Part shown: in pieces, positions 9,873-19,601 of the stretch
Layout: every line of letters starts with the position of its first letter
Numbering within the stretch: the first letter of the stretch is position 1
Source: Euphorbia lathyris
Taxonomy: Eukaryota; Streptophyta; Magnoliopsida; Malpighiales; Euphorbiaceae
Direction of reading: 5' to 3'
DNA: 64,000 nt
Assembly (NCBI RefSeq): GCF_963576675.1
Contig: NC_088913.1
Span: 1,989,001-2,053,000, forward strand
The notes under the pieces: generated by a model
What the model was told of the DNA's origin: nothing
Database searches by the model: none
The model's input: only the letters and a program-made list of their open reading frames with translations
Program-made: the position numbers and the translations under genes

Positions 9873-10954
9873 AGTCTATGAAATATGGAAATATCCATTT
9901 TGTACTCCTATAATTTACCTTTTTGCCCTTATAGCTCTTGTTGTGACTATAAAAGGGAATTAGGTTTTTATTTAGCTCTTCCTTCCCTCTTTTGGATGAT
10001 TATCTTCTTTTCTAGCAGCCATTGATAAAAAAACACATTTTTGGAAGCTAAGCTGTGACTCAAAAATAAAAATTGGATTTTCAATCATTCTAAATCGATT
10101 ATTTTTTGGCGACTTTCAATCGAAGATTCATCAACGATCACTAGAGTGACAGTCTAGTTCTCTTCTCCTTTGTTCTCTTCTATTGATTTTCAATATATAA
10201 TTATGGATTCCATCTTTATCATTATGATTGTGTTAATTTCCATACCTATGAGCTAATCTCCATCCAATCTGGGATGGAGGTGAATTTGGTGTGAATGATT
10301 ATAATCAGGTTTAGAGTTAGGGTATGATTTGATTATCGACTTAATCTGCTTGTCTGTACTTAACTCCTTGATCCGAAAGGAAATAGGATTTTAGATAGAT
10401 TCAAAACCGAAAGGAGAGAACCTATACTGAACCCAGACAATCAGACCTCACTAGGACACTAGGAGTGCGGTTCTTACTCGGGCTACGGCTTAGAGTTCAA
10501 CCAAATAGGACTTAGTAATGCTTTACATGTTTTAGAACATATTGCCTAACCAAGCTATTGTTTGAACGCATGTGAATAGGGGTTTAGAATACTGATCACA
10601 TTCATGCCTCCTCTAGAACGGTTGCCGTTATATTTCGATATGATTTAACGACCATTAACTCGCACCTAGATATATGATTCAACCAAAGGATCCGAAATCC
10701 CAGATTTCTTATCCATTAATCCCATCAATCGACGTCCCTAGTATTAATTTTCAGTTCTTTATAATTAATTACATCTTTAAATTAATGCCAAATTCATCCC
10801 AATTCTATTTGTCTTGACACTTGGACATTTGAGTAGACTTAGTGGCTCTGCAATCCTGTCTCCCTGTGGGTTCGACCTGTGCTTGCACACTTTATTACTT
10901 GTTGCGATAGGTTCATACTTGACCTTAATTTTGCTATATATCCACGGAGCATCA
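9873..10954 (+). repeat. Extra 5'-truncated LTR copy in element D
   Basis: After the first full LTR ends at 9872 a second copy of its last about 1067 bp follows, ending in the same GGAGCATCA at 10954, before the primer site. The joint (about 9873-9894) carries CTATGAAATATGGAAATAT, which is the exact reverse complement of LTR bases 4-22, and shares TGGAAATAT with the internal LTR position where the second copy begins. This copy lacks the palindrome array but keeps the TATA box. Confidence 0.9.
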
Positions 10955-10960
10955 AGTTTT

Positions 10961-10978
10961 TGGCGCCGTTGTCGGGGA
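10961..10978 (+). promoter_or_regulatory. Primer binding site of element D (tRNA-Asp)
   Basis: TGGCGCCGTTGTCGGGGA, six bases after the LTR end, matches the 3' end of tRNA-Asp apart from one base. It is the primer type typical of the Athila lineage. Confidence 0.88.
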
Positions 10979-11061
10979 GGCACGTGAGTGCACATTAAGT
11001 CAAAAAAATCGAAATTTGATCTTGACGTTATTTTATTGTTGTTTTAGTTTCTTGTTAGTTT

Positions 11062-14000
11062 ATGCACCGACGTTCTCGAAGTTATTCACCTCTGCGTTTT
11101 GACCCTGACATTGATAGAACTACGCGCAGGTTAAGAAAAGAACGCAGACAGCAGGTTAGGGTGGAAGAAATTGACATCCCCCTTGAGGAAGAAGTCCCTC
11201 AACCGGAGGAAATGGCCGACCCACCCTCTATCATGGATCTTCTCAAGGCCACCAGGCCTACAGCTACCTCTAGCTTAGTGCAACCCACCATTGCAGCAGC
11301 TTCTTTTGAGATCAAACCAGCAATGATCCAAATGATCCAAAATTCGGGACAGTTCGGTGGAGAATACCATGAGGATCCCAATGCCCACTTGAATAAATTC
11401 ACCCTTTATTGCAGTACTTTCAAATATAATAATGTTACTACTGAAGATGTATACATGACATTATTTCGTTTTTCTTTGAAGGATGAAGCAGCAGATTGGC
11501 TAGCCTCATTGGAACCAAGATCCCTAGCGGATTGGGATAGCACAGTCAGTGAATTTCTGGCCAAGTATTTCCCTCCGTCCAAAACGGCACAGTTCAAGAG
11601 CGATATTAACTGTTTCAAACAGTTTGAGAGTGAAAATCTACACTTGGCTTGGGAACGATTCCAAAAGCTCCTGTGAAAATGCCCACACCATGGGTTTGAA
11701 AAGCACCATTTGGTACAACTCTTTTACTCTGGTATTTCTTCTGCTAATAGAGCTTCTTTAGATGCAGCCGCAGGTGGTAATTTGTTCAGTAAGACAGCGG
11801 CAGTTGCTTATAGCCTTGTGAAGGAACTAGCAGAGCGTAGCGCGCATTGGCAGATAGAGAAACCGACCCCAAGGCGTGGAGTTTTTGCCGTAGAGGCCCC
11901 TCCATCAAAATTGGCAGGGACATCAGATTCAGACTCTCAGGTAGCAGCCTTGGCAGAAAAGCTTGATCTTGTCTTGGCTGAGATGAAAAAGTCCGAACCA
12001 GCACCCGCGCCAGTATTCAAATGCGAAATTTGTGTGGGAGAGCACAGAAGCACAGAATGCCCCATAGTGCTAGAGCAAGTCAATTACATGAAACATAATG
12101 GACCTTACCAGAACAATTACAACCCCGCCTGGAGACAAAATCACCCGGGGTTCAGTTGGTCCAACAATCAAGCAGCTTTAGGGCCACCTGGATTTCAGAA
12201 CTCCAATCAAGGAACATCTTCGGCCCCACCTCAGCAAAATCAGAACCAATACCAAAAGAAGAAAGACACTCTGGAAGATAATGTGGACGCCATGATAAAA
12301 GTGTTGGGAGCGATAGATGGGAGAGTCTCAGGAATGGAAACTCGCATGGTCCAGAATGAAGCTCACACGAAGCAGTTAGAGACACAGTTGGGACAAATGG
12401 CAAGGAATAACTCTGAGCGCCCTGTGGGACAACTACCCCCAAACAGTGAGCAAAATCCGAAAGAAAGGGTCCACGCCATCCAACTTAGAAGTGGCAATCA
12501 GGTAAGAAGCGACTTAGGGGACTCAGTCGCCAAAAGTGCAACCTCGCCCGAGTTGTCTCGGCGAGACACCACAGTGTCTCGGCGAGACAACCCGCCGTTG
12601 GAGGCGTCTCGGCGAGACGACCCCTCTGGGCCGCACCTAGCCGATAAAATCCCCTCAGCCGCCCCCGATCCAGCTCAGGTAAGTGACCCTAACCCTAAAC
12701 TTTTTGCATACCCAAATGTTCAGCCTACTAAGGTACCCCTACCCTATCCAAGTCGCAAGACTAAATTAGATAAGGAATATGCAAAAAATTTAAACGTGTT
12801 TAAGAAAATTGAAATCAATCTTCCTTTTCTTGAACTACTTGAAAATATGCCTATTTATGGGAAATTCCTTAAGGAACTAATCACAAAAAAACGGAAGTTA
12901 GGGGACCATGAGACTGTAATGTTGAGCCAGGAATGCTCTGCTATGTTGAGCACGAATCTGCCAAAAAAATCTAAGGATCCGGGTAGTTTTAGCATTCCCT
13001 GCACCATAGGTAGTACACATTTTAAGTATGCACTTTGTGATCTGGGTGCCAGTATTAATCTGATGCCACTCTCTGTATACAGGAAATTAGGAATGGGAGA
13101 TCCGAGTCCAACTTCAGTGACCATTCAACTGGCAGATCACTCGGTACGGAGGCCAACCGGAATTGTCGAGGACTTACTCGTGAAAGTTGGCAAGTTCATC
13201 TTCCCTGCAGACTTTGTAATTCTAGATATTGAGGAGGATGATCAGGTGCCCATTATTTTGGGAAGACCGTTCCTAGCAACAGGGAGGACACTGATAGACG
13301 TGGAAGAAGGGAAGTTGTTCCTTCGACTATACGATGAGAAAGTAGAATTCAGCGTTGTGAAATCAATGAAGTATCCGGTAGACACTTCTTCTTGTAATTT
13401 TATTTGTACTAACGATGTCATTGTTGAAGATGTCTTCCAGGAAGATCAGGAACAGAGTATAGCACCTGCTGAGATCACAGTGCCAGAAAGTGAACTTATT
13501 GAATTAAGTGAGTTGGAAGCGGAAAGGTGTTATTGGATTCGACACGTTGAGGAGTTAGTAAGTAATTCTAGTTCCCTCCCAAAACCCTCCATTGAGGAAC
13601 CGTCGATCCTTGACCTTAAACCATTACCTGTTCACCTTAAGTATGCATTTTTGCAACCACCTCTGTCTTTGCCTGTAATTGTTTCTTCTGAGCTGACCAG
13701 GGATATGGAAGAACAGTTAATTGCAGTTCTACGTATGCATAAGGGCGCTTTTGGTTGGCAGATGGCAGATATACAGGGAATTAACCCCTCCGTATGCACC
13801 CATAGGATTTACATGGAGGACGAGATCAAACCAACTGTTCAACCACAGCGACGATTGAACCCCAAAATGAAGGAAGTGGTGAAGGCTGAAGTGATCAAGC
13901 TCTTGGATGCAGGTATAATTTTTCCCATTTCTGACAGTCCTTGGGTTAGTCCTGTGCAGGTAGTCCCTAAAAAAGGTGGAACTACAGTGATGCTGAATGA

Positions 14001-15924
14001 GAAAAATGAGCTGATCCCTGTGAGAAAGGTGACTGGTTGGCGTATGTGCATAGACTACAGGAAGCTGAATGACGCCACAAGGAAAGACCATTTCCCACTT
14101 CCCTTCATCGATCAGATGCTAGAGCGAATGTCAGGTAAGTGTTTCTATTGCACTGTAGATGGTTATTCGGGCTATATGCAAATACCGGTCGATCTGAAAG
14201 ATCAGGAAAAGACCACATTTACGTGCCCTTACGGGACTTTCGCATATAGACGAATGCCATTTGGCCTGTACAACGCACCCGCCACATTCCAAAGATGCAT
14301 GACAGCGATTTTTAGTGATATGGTTGAGCAATTCATGGAGATATTCATGGACGATTTCTCCATATTTGGACCTACTTTTGAAAGTTGTTTGCAAAGTCTA
14401 GGGTTGATGTTGCAACGCTGTGAGGACACTAGCCTAGTTCTTAACTGGGAGAAGTGTCAATTCATGGTCAAAGAGTGCATAGTGTTAGGACATAGAGTGT
14501 CTGAAAGGGGGATAGAGGTCGACCCGGCTAAAATCGAAGTAATAGATAATTTACCTCCCCCTTGTAATGTCAAGGCAGTTAGGAGTTTCCTGGGGCATGC
14601 AGGATTTTATAGGCGATTTGTTAAAGATTTTTCAAAAATTGCTAGGCCTTTAACTCAATTGCTTTTGAAAGACGCTGATTTTGTTTTCACCAATGAATGC
14701 TTAAACGCCTTCAATGAACTTAAGGGGAAATTGGTGAAAGCCCCTATTATGGTTAGTCCAGATTGGGACAAGCCGTTTAAGCTAATGTGTGATGCAAGCG
14801 ACACAGCTGTAGGTGCATGCTTGGGTCAAAAGAAAGATAAAATTTGTCAGCCTATTTGTTATGCCAGTAAGACTTTAAATGAGGCTCAGGTGAATTACAC
14901 CACCACAGAGAAAGAATTGCTAGCTATCATTTTTGCCTTAGACAAATTTAGGTCTTATCTTGTGCTTTCTAAGATCATTGTGTATACTGACCATGCTGCC
15001 TTGAAGTACTTGTTTTCTAAACAGGACGCAAAGCCTAGACTCATTCGTTGGATATTGCTGCTCCAGGAATTCGATTTAGAGATAAGGGACAAGAAAGGAG
15101 TCGAGAATGTGGTAGCTGACCACCTATCTCGCTTGGAGAACAAAGAGGACGAGATGATCCTCTCTGAGGACATCAAGGAATCTTTCCCCGATGAGAAGTT
15201 AATGGCAATTTTATCAGTTCCTTGGTTCGCTGACTATGCTAATTTCATTGCAGGAAAGGTCATACCCCCAGATCTGAGCTATCAGCAGAGAAAGAAATTT
15301 CTACATGAGGTAAAACAGTACTACTGGGAGGATCCTTTCCTATGGAAGGTATGTGGCGACAATATCATTCGGCGTTGTATCCCTGAGAGCGAAACAGAAT
15401 CAGTCCTAGCCTTTTGCCATTCTAGAGAGGTAGGTGGGCATCATGGCTCGACCAAAACTGCAGCTAAGGTATTACAATCTGGCCTATTTTGGCCCACCCT
15501 TTTTGCCGATGCTGCTAGATTTGTAAAGTCTTGTGATAATTGCCAGAGAACTGGAAGTATATCAAAAAGACATGAAATGCCCCTTAGTCCTATTTTGGTT
15601 TGTGAGATATTTGATATCTGGGGGATAGATTTCATAGGTCCTTTCCCCAAGTCTTTTAACAATGAGTACATTTTGGTGGCGGTCGATTACGTGTCAAAGT
15701 GGGTGGAAGCTGTTGCCTTACCGAGTAATGATGCGAGGGTTGTAACTAAGTTCTTGCAAAAGAACATTTTTACACGTTTTGGCACCCCTCGCACCATTAT
15801 TAGTGATGGCGGCTCACACTTCTGCAATAAGCTTTTCTCACAACTTTTGCAGAAATATGGAGTCACACATAAGGTGGCCACACCTTACCACCCTCAAACT
15901 AGTGGCCAGGTAACAGAGAGTTGA
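11062..15924 (+). pseudogene. gag-pol: Gag-pol of Athila-like element D, with one in-frame stop
   Basis: One frame from ATG 11062, broken only by TGA 11674-11676 at a position where relatives have Trp. Gag core: EDPNAHLNKFTLYCSTFKYNNV near residue 100, AWERFQKLL, then CPHHG past the stop. A variant zinc knuckle ([13 protein letters not shown]) starts near 12022. The protease motif is [13 protein letters not shown] near 13036. Reverse transcriptase carries IFMDDFS at 14341-14361; RNase H has [10 protein letters not shown] near 14789 and [10 protein letters not shown]. Integrase has its HHCC finger near 15436-15545 and catalytic Asp near 15628 and 15803. At 12554-12619 three palindromes encode SRRD repeats. 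The frame ends early at 15922-15924 because a short deletion removes the residues between GQV and REL of the integrase. Confidence 0.92.
12554..12619 (+). repeat. Three palindromes in opposite orientation inside gag-pol of D
   Basis: TGTCTCGGCGAGACA at 12554-12568 and 12575-12589, and CGTCTCGGCGAGACG at 12605-12619. The central base is G, so relative to the LTR units they are the reverse complement. In frame they read as SRRDT, SRRDN and SRRDD in a low-complexity linker between gag and protease. Confidence 0.85.
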
Positions 15925-16490
15925 AAAGCATCTTAGAAAAAACAGTGAATCTATCTAGGAAAGACTGGTCTTTAAAAATCGACGACGCTTTGTGGTCATA
16001 CAGAACCACGTTTAAAACGCCAATCGGCATGTCTCCCTACAGATTGGTGTATGGAAAGGCATGCCATTTACCTGTAGAGCTAGAACACAAGGCCTTTTGG
16101 GCCACTAGGTTTCTAAACTTTGATAATAAGATTGCAGGTGAACAGCGGTTGTTGCAGTTGGATCAATTGGAGGAATTTCGACTAGGTGCATATGAGAATG
16201 CAAAGATTTACAAGGAACGAATGAAGAAGTGGCATGACAAGCGGATCATTAAGCGCAACTTTGAGCCAATGGACAAAGTTCTGCTATTTAACTCCCGGAT
16301 AAAGCTATGGCCTGGTAAGCTGAAGTCCAGGTGGAGCGGACCATTCTCCGTAGTTCAAGCTTTCCCTTCTGGTATGGTTGAAATCAAAGACGATAAGAAT
16401 CAGACGTTCCAGGTTAACGGTCAGAGGTTGAAGTGCTATGATGATGGACCTCGAGTAATCAAGCATCTCCGTCTGGATGATCCGTCCTGA
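15921..16490 (+). pseudogene. C-terminal integrase part of element D, frameshifted
   Basis: Continues the gag-pol protein in another frame: [55 protein letters not shown], the typical gypsy integrase C-terminus, followed by an SH3-like end ([17 protein letters not shown] type: [18 protein letters not shown]). It ends at TGA 16488-16490. No chromodomain, as expected for Athila. Confidence 0.88.
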
Positions 16491-16666
16491 GGGAGAAGGA
16501 CAGTCTATAAGCTCCATAGACTATAAAATTGAGCGCTCCTGGGAGGCACCCCAGATTAGAACCTCTTTACATTACATTTTTCGTTCCCTTTAATGCACTT
16601 TTGAACATGTTATTTGCACCTAATTTCATTCATAATTTTGTTAGAATTTTTTCCGCTTTCTCGCTG
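16491..16666 (+). other. Spacer between pol and the palindrome array in element D
   Basis: Non-coding; no feature recognised apart from the array that begins at 16667. Confidence 0.5.
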
Positions 16667-16814
16667 TGTCTCGCCGAGACACCAGTTGTCTCGCCGAGAC
16701 AAGGCGGCCCCTGATTACGTAAGGGCACGCCCAGCATTGTGTCTCGACGAGACACCATGTGTCTTGCCGAGACACCATGTGTCTTACCGAGACACCAGTT
16801 GTCTCGCCGAGACA
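16667..16814 (+). repeat. Six-unit palindrome array upstream of the env-like ORF of D
   Basis: Units start at 16667, 16687, 16740, 16760, 16780 and 16800, so two blocks with exact 20-bp phase. Units 1, 2 and 6 are TGTCTCGCCGAGACA; units 3-5 carry changes at or next to the centre (GACG, TTGCC, TTACC). The flank after the last unit (GCGGATCCAGG...AAGTCCGG) resembles the flank after the LTR array (GCGAACCAGC...AAGTCCGG), so the module looks duplicated between LTR and interior. Confidence 0.9.
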
Positions 16815-16852
16815 CATCGCGGATCCAGGACCCATAAGTCCGGATCCACCCT

Positions 16853-16860
16853 TATAAATA
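16853..16860 (+). promoter_or_regulatory. Putative internal TATA box before the env-like ORF of D
   Basis: TATAAATA lies 38 bp after the last palindrome. A C/T-rich leader of about 200 bp follows (16880-17090), as in many plant 5' untranslated regions, then an intron-like segment and the env-like ATG. The arrangement copies that of a plant promoter; activity is inferred. Confidence 0.55.
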
Positions 16861-17097
16861 CCCCCCTAAACCTACATTCTTCAACCCTAGCCGAATCCCC
16901 ATCTCCTTCACCCCCAATTTCTTCACCAAAACCCTATCTTCTCTCTCTACAACTCCATTCCTTCCATCCATCTTCATCTCCTACTTCTTTATTCCTCTTC
17001 TCCTTCACCCAAACCACCAACTCTCATCTCTCCCCACCATTCCCATACATTCTTCATTCCAATTTTTTTCCTTTATCTTTGTATTTCGTCCATTCTT

Positions 17098-17243
17098 GTA
17101 AGATTTCTTGCTTCCATTAATTTTCATTTATTTTTGCTTGGTTATTTTTGATTCAATCTTGATATGTATTTATCTTTTTGAACTTTTCTTAGATTTCTTA
17201 CCCACTTCTATTTTTCCTTCTGTTTTCTTTTCTTTTTATTTAG
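17098..17243 (+). other. Putative leader intron before the env-like ORF of D
   Basis: A 146-bp T-rich segment from GTAAGATTTC to TTTTTATTTAG, with the env-like ATG four bases after the acceptor. The borders match plant GT-AG consensus. The acceptor could serve a short leader intron or a long splice from the 5' end of the element. Confidence 0.5.
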
Positions 17244-17246
17244 GTC

Positions 17247-18410
17247 ATGGCAGAATCATCCCATACCACATGGTCCAAAGGCAAGAATCGAATGGTCGAG
17301 GAGCAAACACCAATTGCAGACCCTGGGCAACTCCGATGGAGGGCTCCACGCCCTCCTAGGCCCCGAGCTTCGTCACAGCAAGCAGACACTCGGTACCCAT
17401 CTAAACTATCACGTAAGTATCTCTGACCTTTCTCCATTAAATCTATTGATGAGGGGGAGCTATACCTGAAATTCAAAGATTATAAACTTGCTCCCCCTCG
17501 CTATTTTGATTGGCCCTTACTTGAGAAAACGGGTAAGGATGAGGGAATCAAAGAAATCCTAACCCGGATGGGATGGAAGAAATTAGATGATAGGAGGTAT
17601 AAATTGTACAAATTCTATATTGTAGAGTTCTTTACCACCCTACGAATCGACACTGACGATGAGGGTGTAAAAACTCTACACTATAGAATTGATAACACCG
17701 AGTCAAAATGGAGTGAGGAAGAGTTTAATAAGGTCATGGGTTTTAAGGAGGGTGATTACACCGAGTGGGACAAGGGCCTCACCAATAAAGATGTCTGGTT
17801 TGAGCTTTCAGGAATTTTTGATTTTAAGAAAACCAAAACAGTGAATAAGAACATCACCGACCCTCAAACCCGATTAATGCATAAATGGATAACATTCAAC
17901 CTCGTCGGCCTCCCCGAGGCCGATAAGGTTAGTGAGGCTGATCTCTTACTTCTCTGGTGTATGACACAAAACAAACCTCCTCGAATGGCCCACTTTATTT
18001 GGACTTTAATGGCCGGAGTTCGCTTTTCCAAGCGAACCTCCCTCCCTTTTGGCCATATCATCTCCCGCCTAGCGGTATGTGAGGGAACCATGGCTACCTT
18101 CAAGTTAAAAGAGTCTGAAAATTTTAAACTGTTAGATTCGAATTATCTGTTGCGTGCTGAGCTTCTCCACAAGTCGGGGATGTGGTGGAAAGAAATTCAA
18201 TCTGTAGGTACAGGTTCCTCTGAGCCAATGGACCTTGGCTCCGAAGAGTAGGATGATGAATATCAAGCGGAGCCAGAAAGCGGCTTTGAGGAACGAATGA
18301 CTAACATGGAAGCCAATTTGGAGCAGTTGACACATGAATTCCGCGATTTCCGCATGGACGTCAACGGATTCATGTCCGATATGTGCGGCTGGATGGATCA
18401 CCACCCTTGA
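17247..18410 (+). pseudogene. Env-like (ATHILA ORF) of element D, two in-frame stops
   Basis: ATHILA-type protein downstream of pol. One frame opens with MAESSHTTWSKGKNRM at 17247, is stopped by TGA 17424-17426, continues through the conserved core (SIDEGELYLKFKDYKLAPPRYFDWPLLEKTG, then the 17568-18251 stretch with MGWKKLDDRRYKLYKFYIVEFFTTLRID and HKWITFNLVGLPEADKVSEADLLLLWCM), is stopped by TAG 18249-18251, and runs on to TGA 18408-18410 through a helical tail (ERMTNMEANLEQLTHEF). Family and position are clear; the biochemical function of this family is not established. I see no signal peptide or clear membrane anchor, so "env-like" describes position. Confidence 0.82.
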
Positions 18411-19587
18411 GGGAGTCCCTATCCTATTTTCTTTTCCCTTTCATATATTTTGTAGCTTTACTTTTCTGCATTTTCAGGAGTAAATGCTTGTTTTAAGTGT
18501 GGGGAGGGGAAAATTAAGATAGAAAATTACATGTCTGTCATTTTCTTATCGTTGTGTCTTGATTAGACTGTTTGTGTGTTGCATTTGTGCATCTGCTGTC
18601 ACCGTGTCTGTCGCGTCTGTTTTGTAGAGTCAATCAAAGCCTCCCTTCAAACCGAAAGTCTTGGTTCTTCGCTTGAAATGGATGAAACACTTTAGAGTTA
18701 TTATATTACATACCCCCCCGAAAACCTTCATCAAAAGAAAAAATTATACAAACATGCCACCTTAATTTTACCCTTGAATAATTGATGATGAGGTCGTGTC
18801 CCCAGTACTTAATTTTGATACCTAGTGCAATTTAGGTAGTCCACCTTTAAAAAGATGATAGAAGCCAAAAATTGTGAAACCCGAATGTCAACCTAAGTTG
18901 AAGTCGTGTTACCGGAAGTAGCCAAATTACGCTTAACGTTAAATGCATAAAATCTTAAACCAAATTTGCTTGCCAATGCACTGAAAATCTAAATCTCCAA
19001 ATACCTCTTCCCACCCTACTCCAATGCCTACAATCAATAAGTGCAATTGCACAAACAAATTCTTGGTATGAGTATGCATAGCATCTTGGTCTTGTGATCG
19101 GGTTGTATCGCCGGGGGTACGTCACCCATGCGTTCAACCGGTACAAAAGGCCCCTCACATTGGAAAGAAAACGGGAAGAGGGGATCTAATTCCTCAAGAG
19201 CCTTGGTTTGGTGATCGGGTTGTATGACCGGGGGTACGTTACCCATGCGTTTCAACCGGTACAAAAGATCCCTCACATTACCAAGTGATTTAATGTATTC
19301 TGTTTAACAACTTTAGGGATTTAATATGAAGGTTCACGGTGAATGATTTGGTTGTTCATTTTTGGCTAAACAAATTAAGTTTCTATCTATCTTCTTAGAG
19401 TGTGGGCTACTGATATTACCTTTGAGAATGAGTTTTCACAAGGCGACCCCTCTATCATCTTCGGTTCAAGGGTAGTTAGTAAAGTGTCTTGTTTGGAAAT
19501 ATTCCGGAAATGTCGAGAGTCCGAGGGCTATGTGATTTAATTCCTTCTAAAATGTCCGTCTTTCTTGCTTGAGGACAATCAAGATCT
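18411..19587 (+). other. 3' untranslated region of element D
   Basis: Non-coding. It contains a second purine tract (18494-18507) and two imperfect 77-78-bp repeats at 19085-19161 and 19202-19279. Each repeat holds GATCGGGTTGTAT, a GGGTACGTACCC-like inverted repeat, CAACCGGTACAAAAG and CCCTCACATT. No supportable ORF. Confidence 0.7.
18494..18507 (+). promoter_or_regulatory. Second (upstream) polypurine tract in element D
   Basis: TTAAGTGTGGGGAGGGG repeats the tract at 19588-19601 (CTAAGTGTGGGGAGG) some 1.1 kb upstream of it. It could prime a second plus strand or be a relic of a shifted LTR border. Confidence 0.5.
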
Positions 19588-19601
19588 AAGTGTGGGGAGG
19601 T
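19588..19601 (+). promoter_or_regulatory. Polypurine tract of element D
   Basis: AAGTGTGGGGAGGT ends exactly at the 3' LTR start (TGATATTTCC). Confidence 0.85.

Noticed and set aside
9695..9898. Repeated minus-strand frame (also 10777-10995 and 20852-21094) that could look like a small gene family
   Set aside because: All three copies are the same segment of the Athila-like LTR; repetition comes from the LTR, not from a gene.
16614..17120. Arg/Ser-rich frames with SRRDT, CLGET and VSARH repeats
   Set aside because: Frames across the palindrome array on both strands. The repeats reflect the DNA palindrome, and there is no protein context outside gag-pol.
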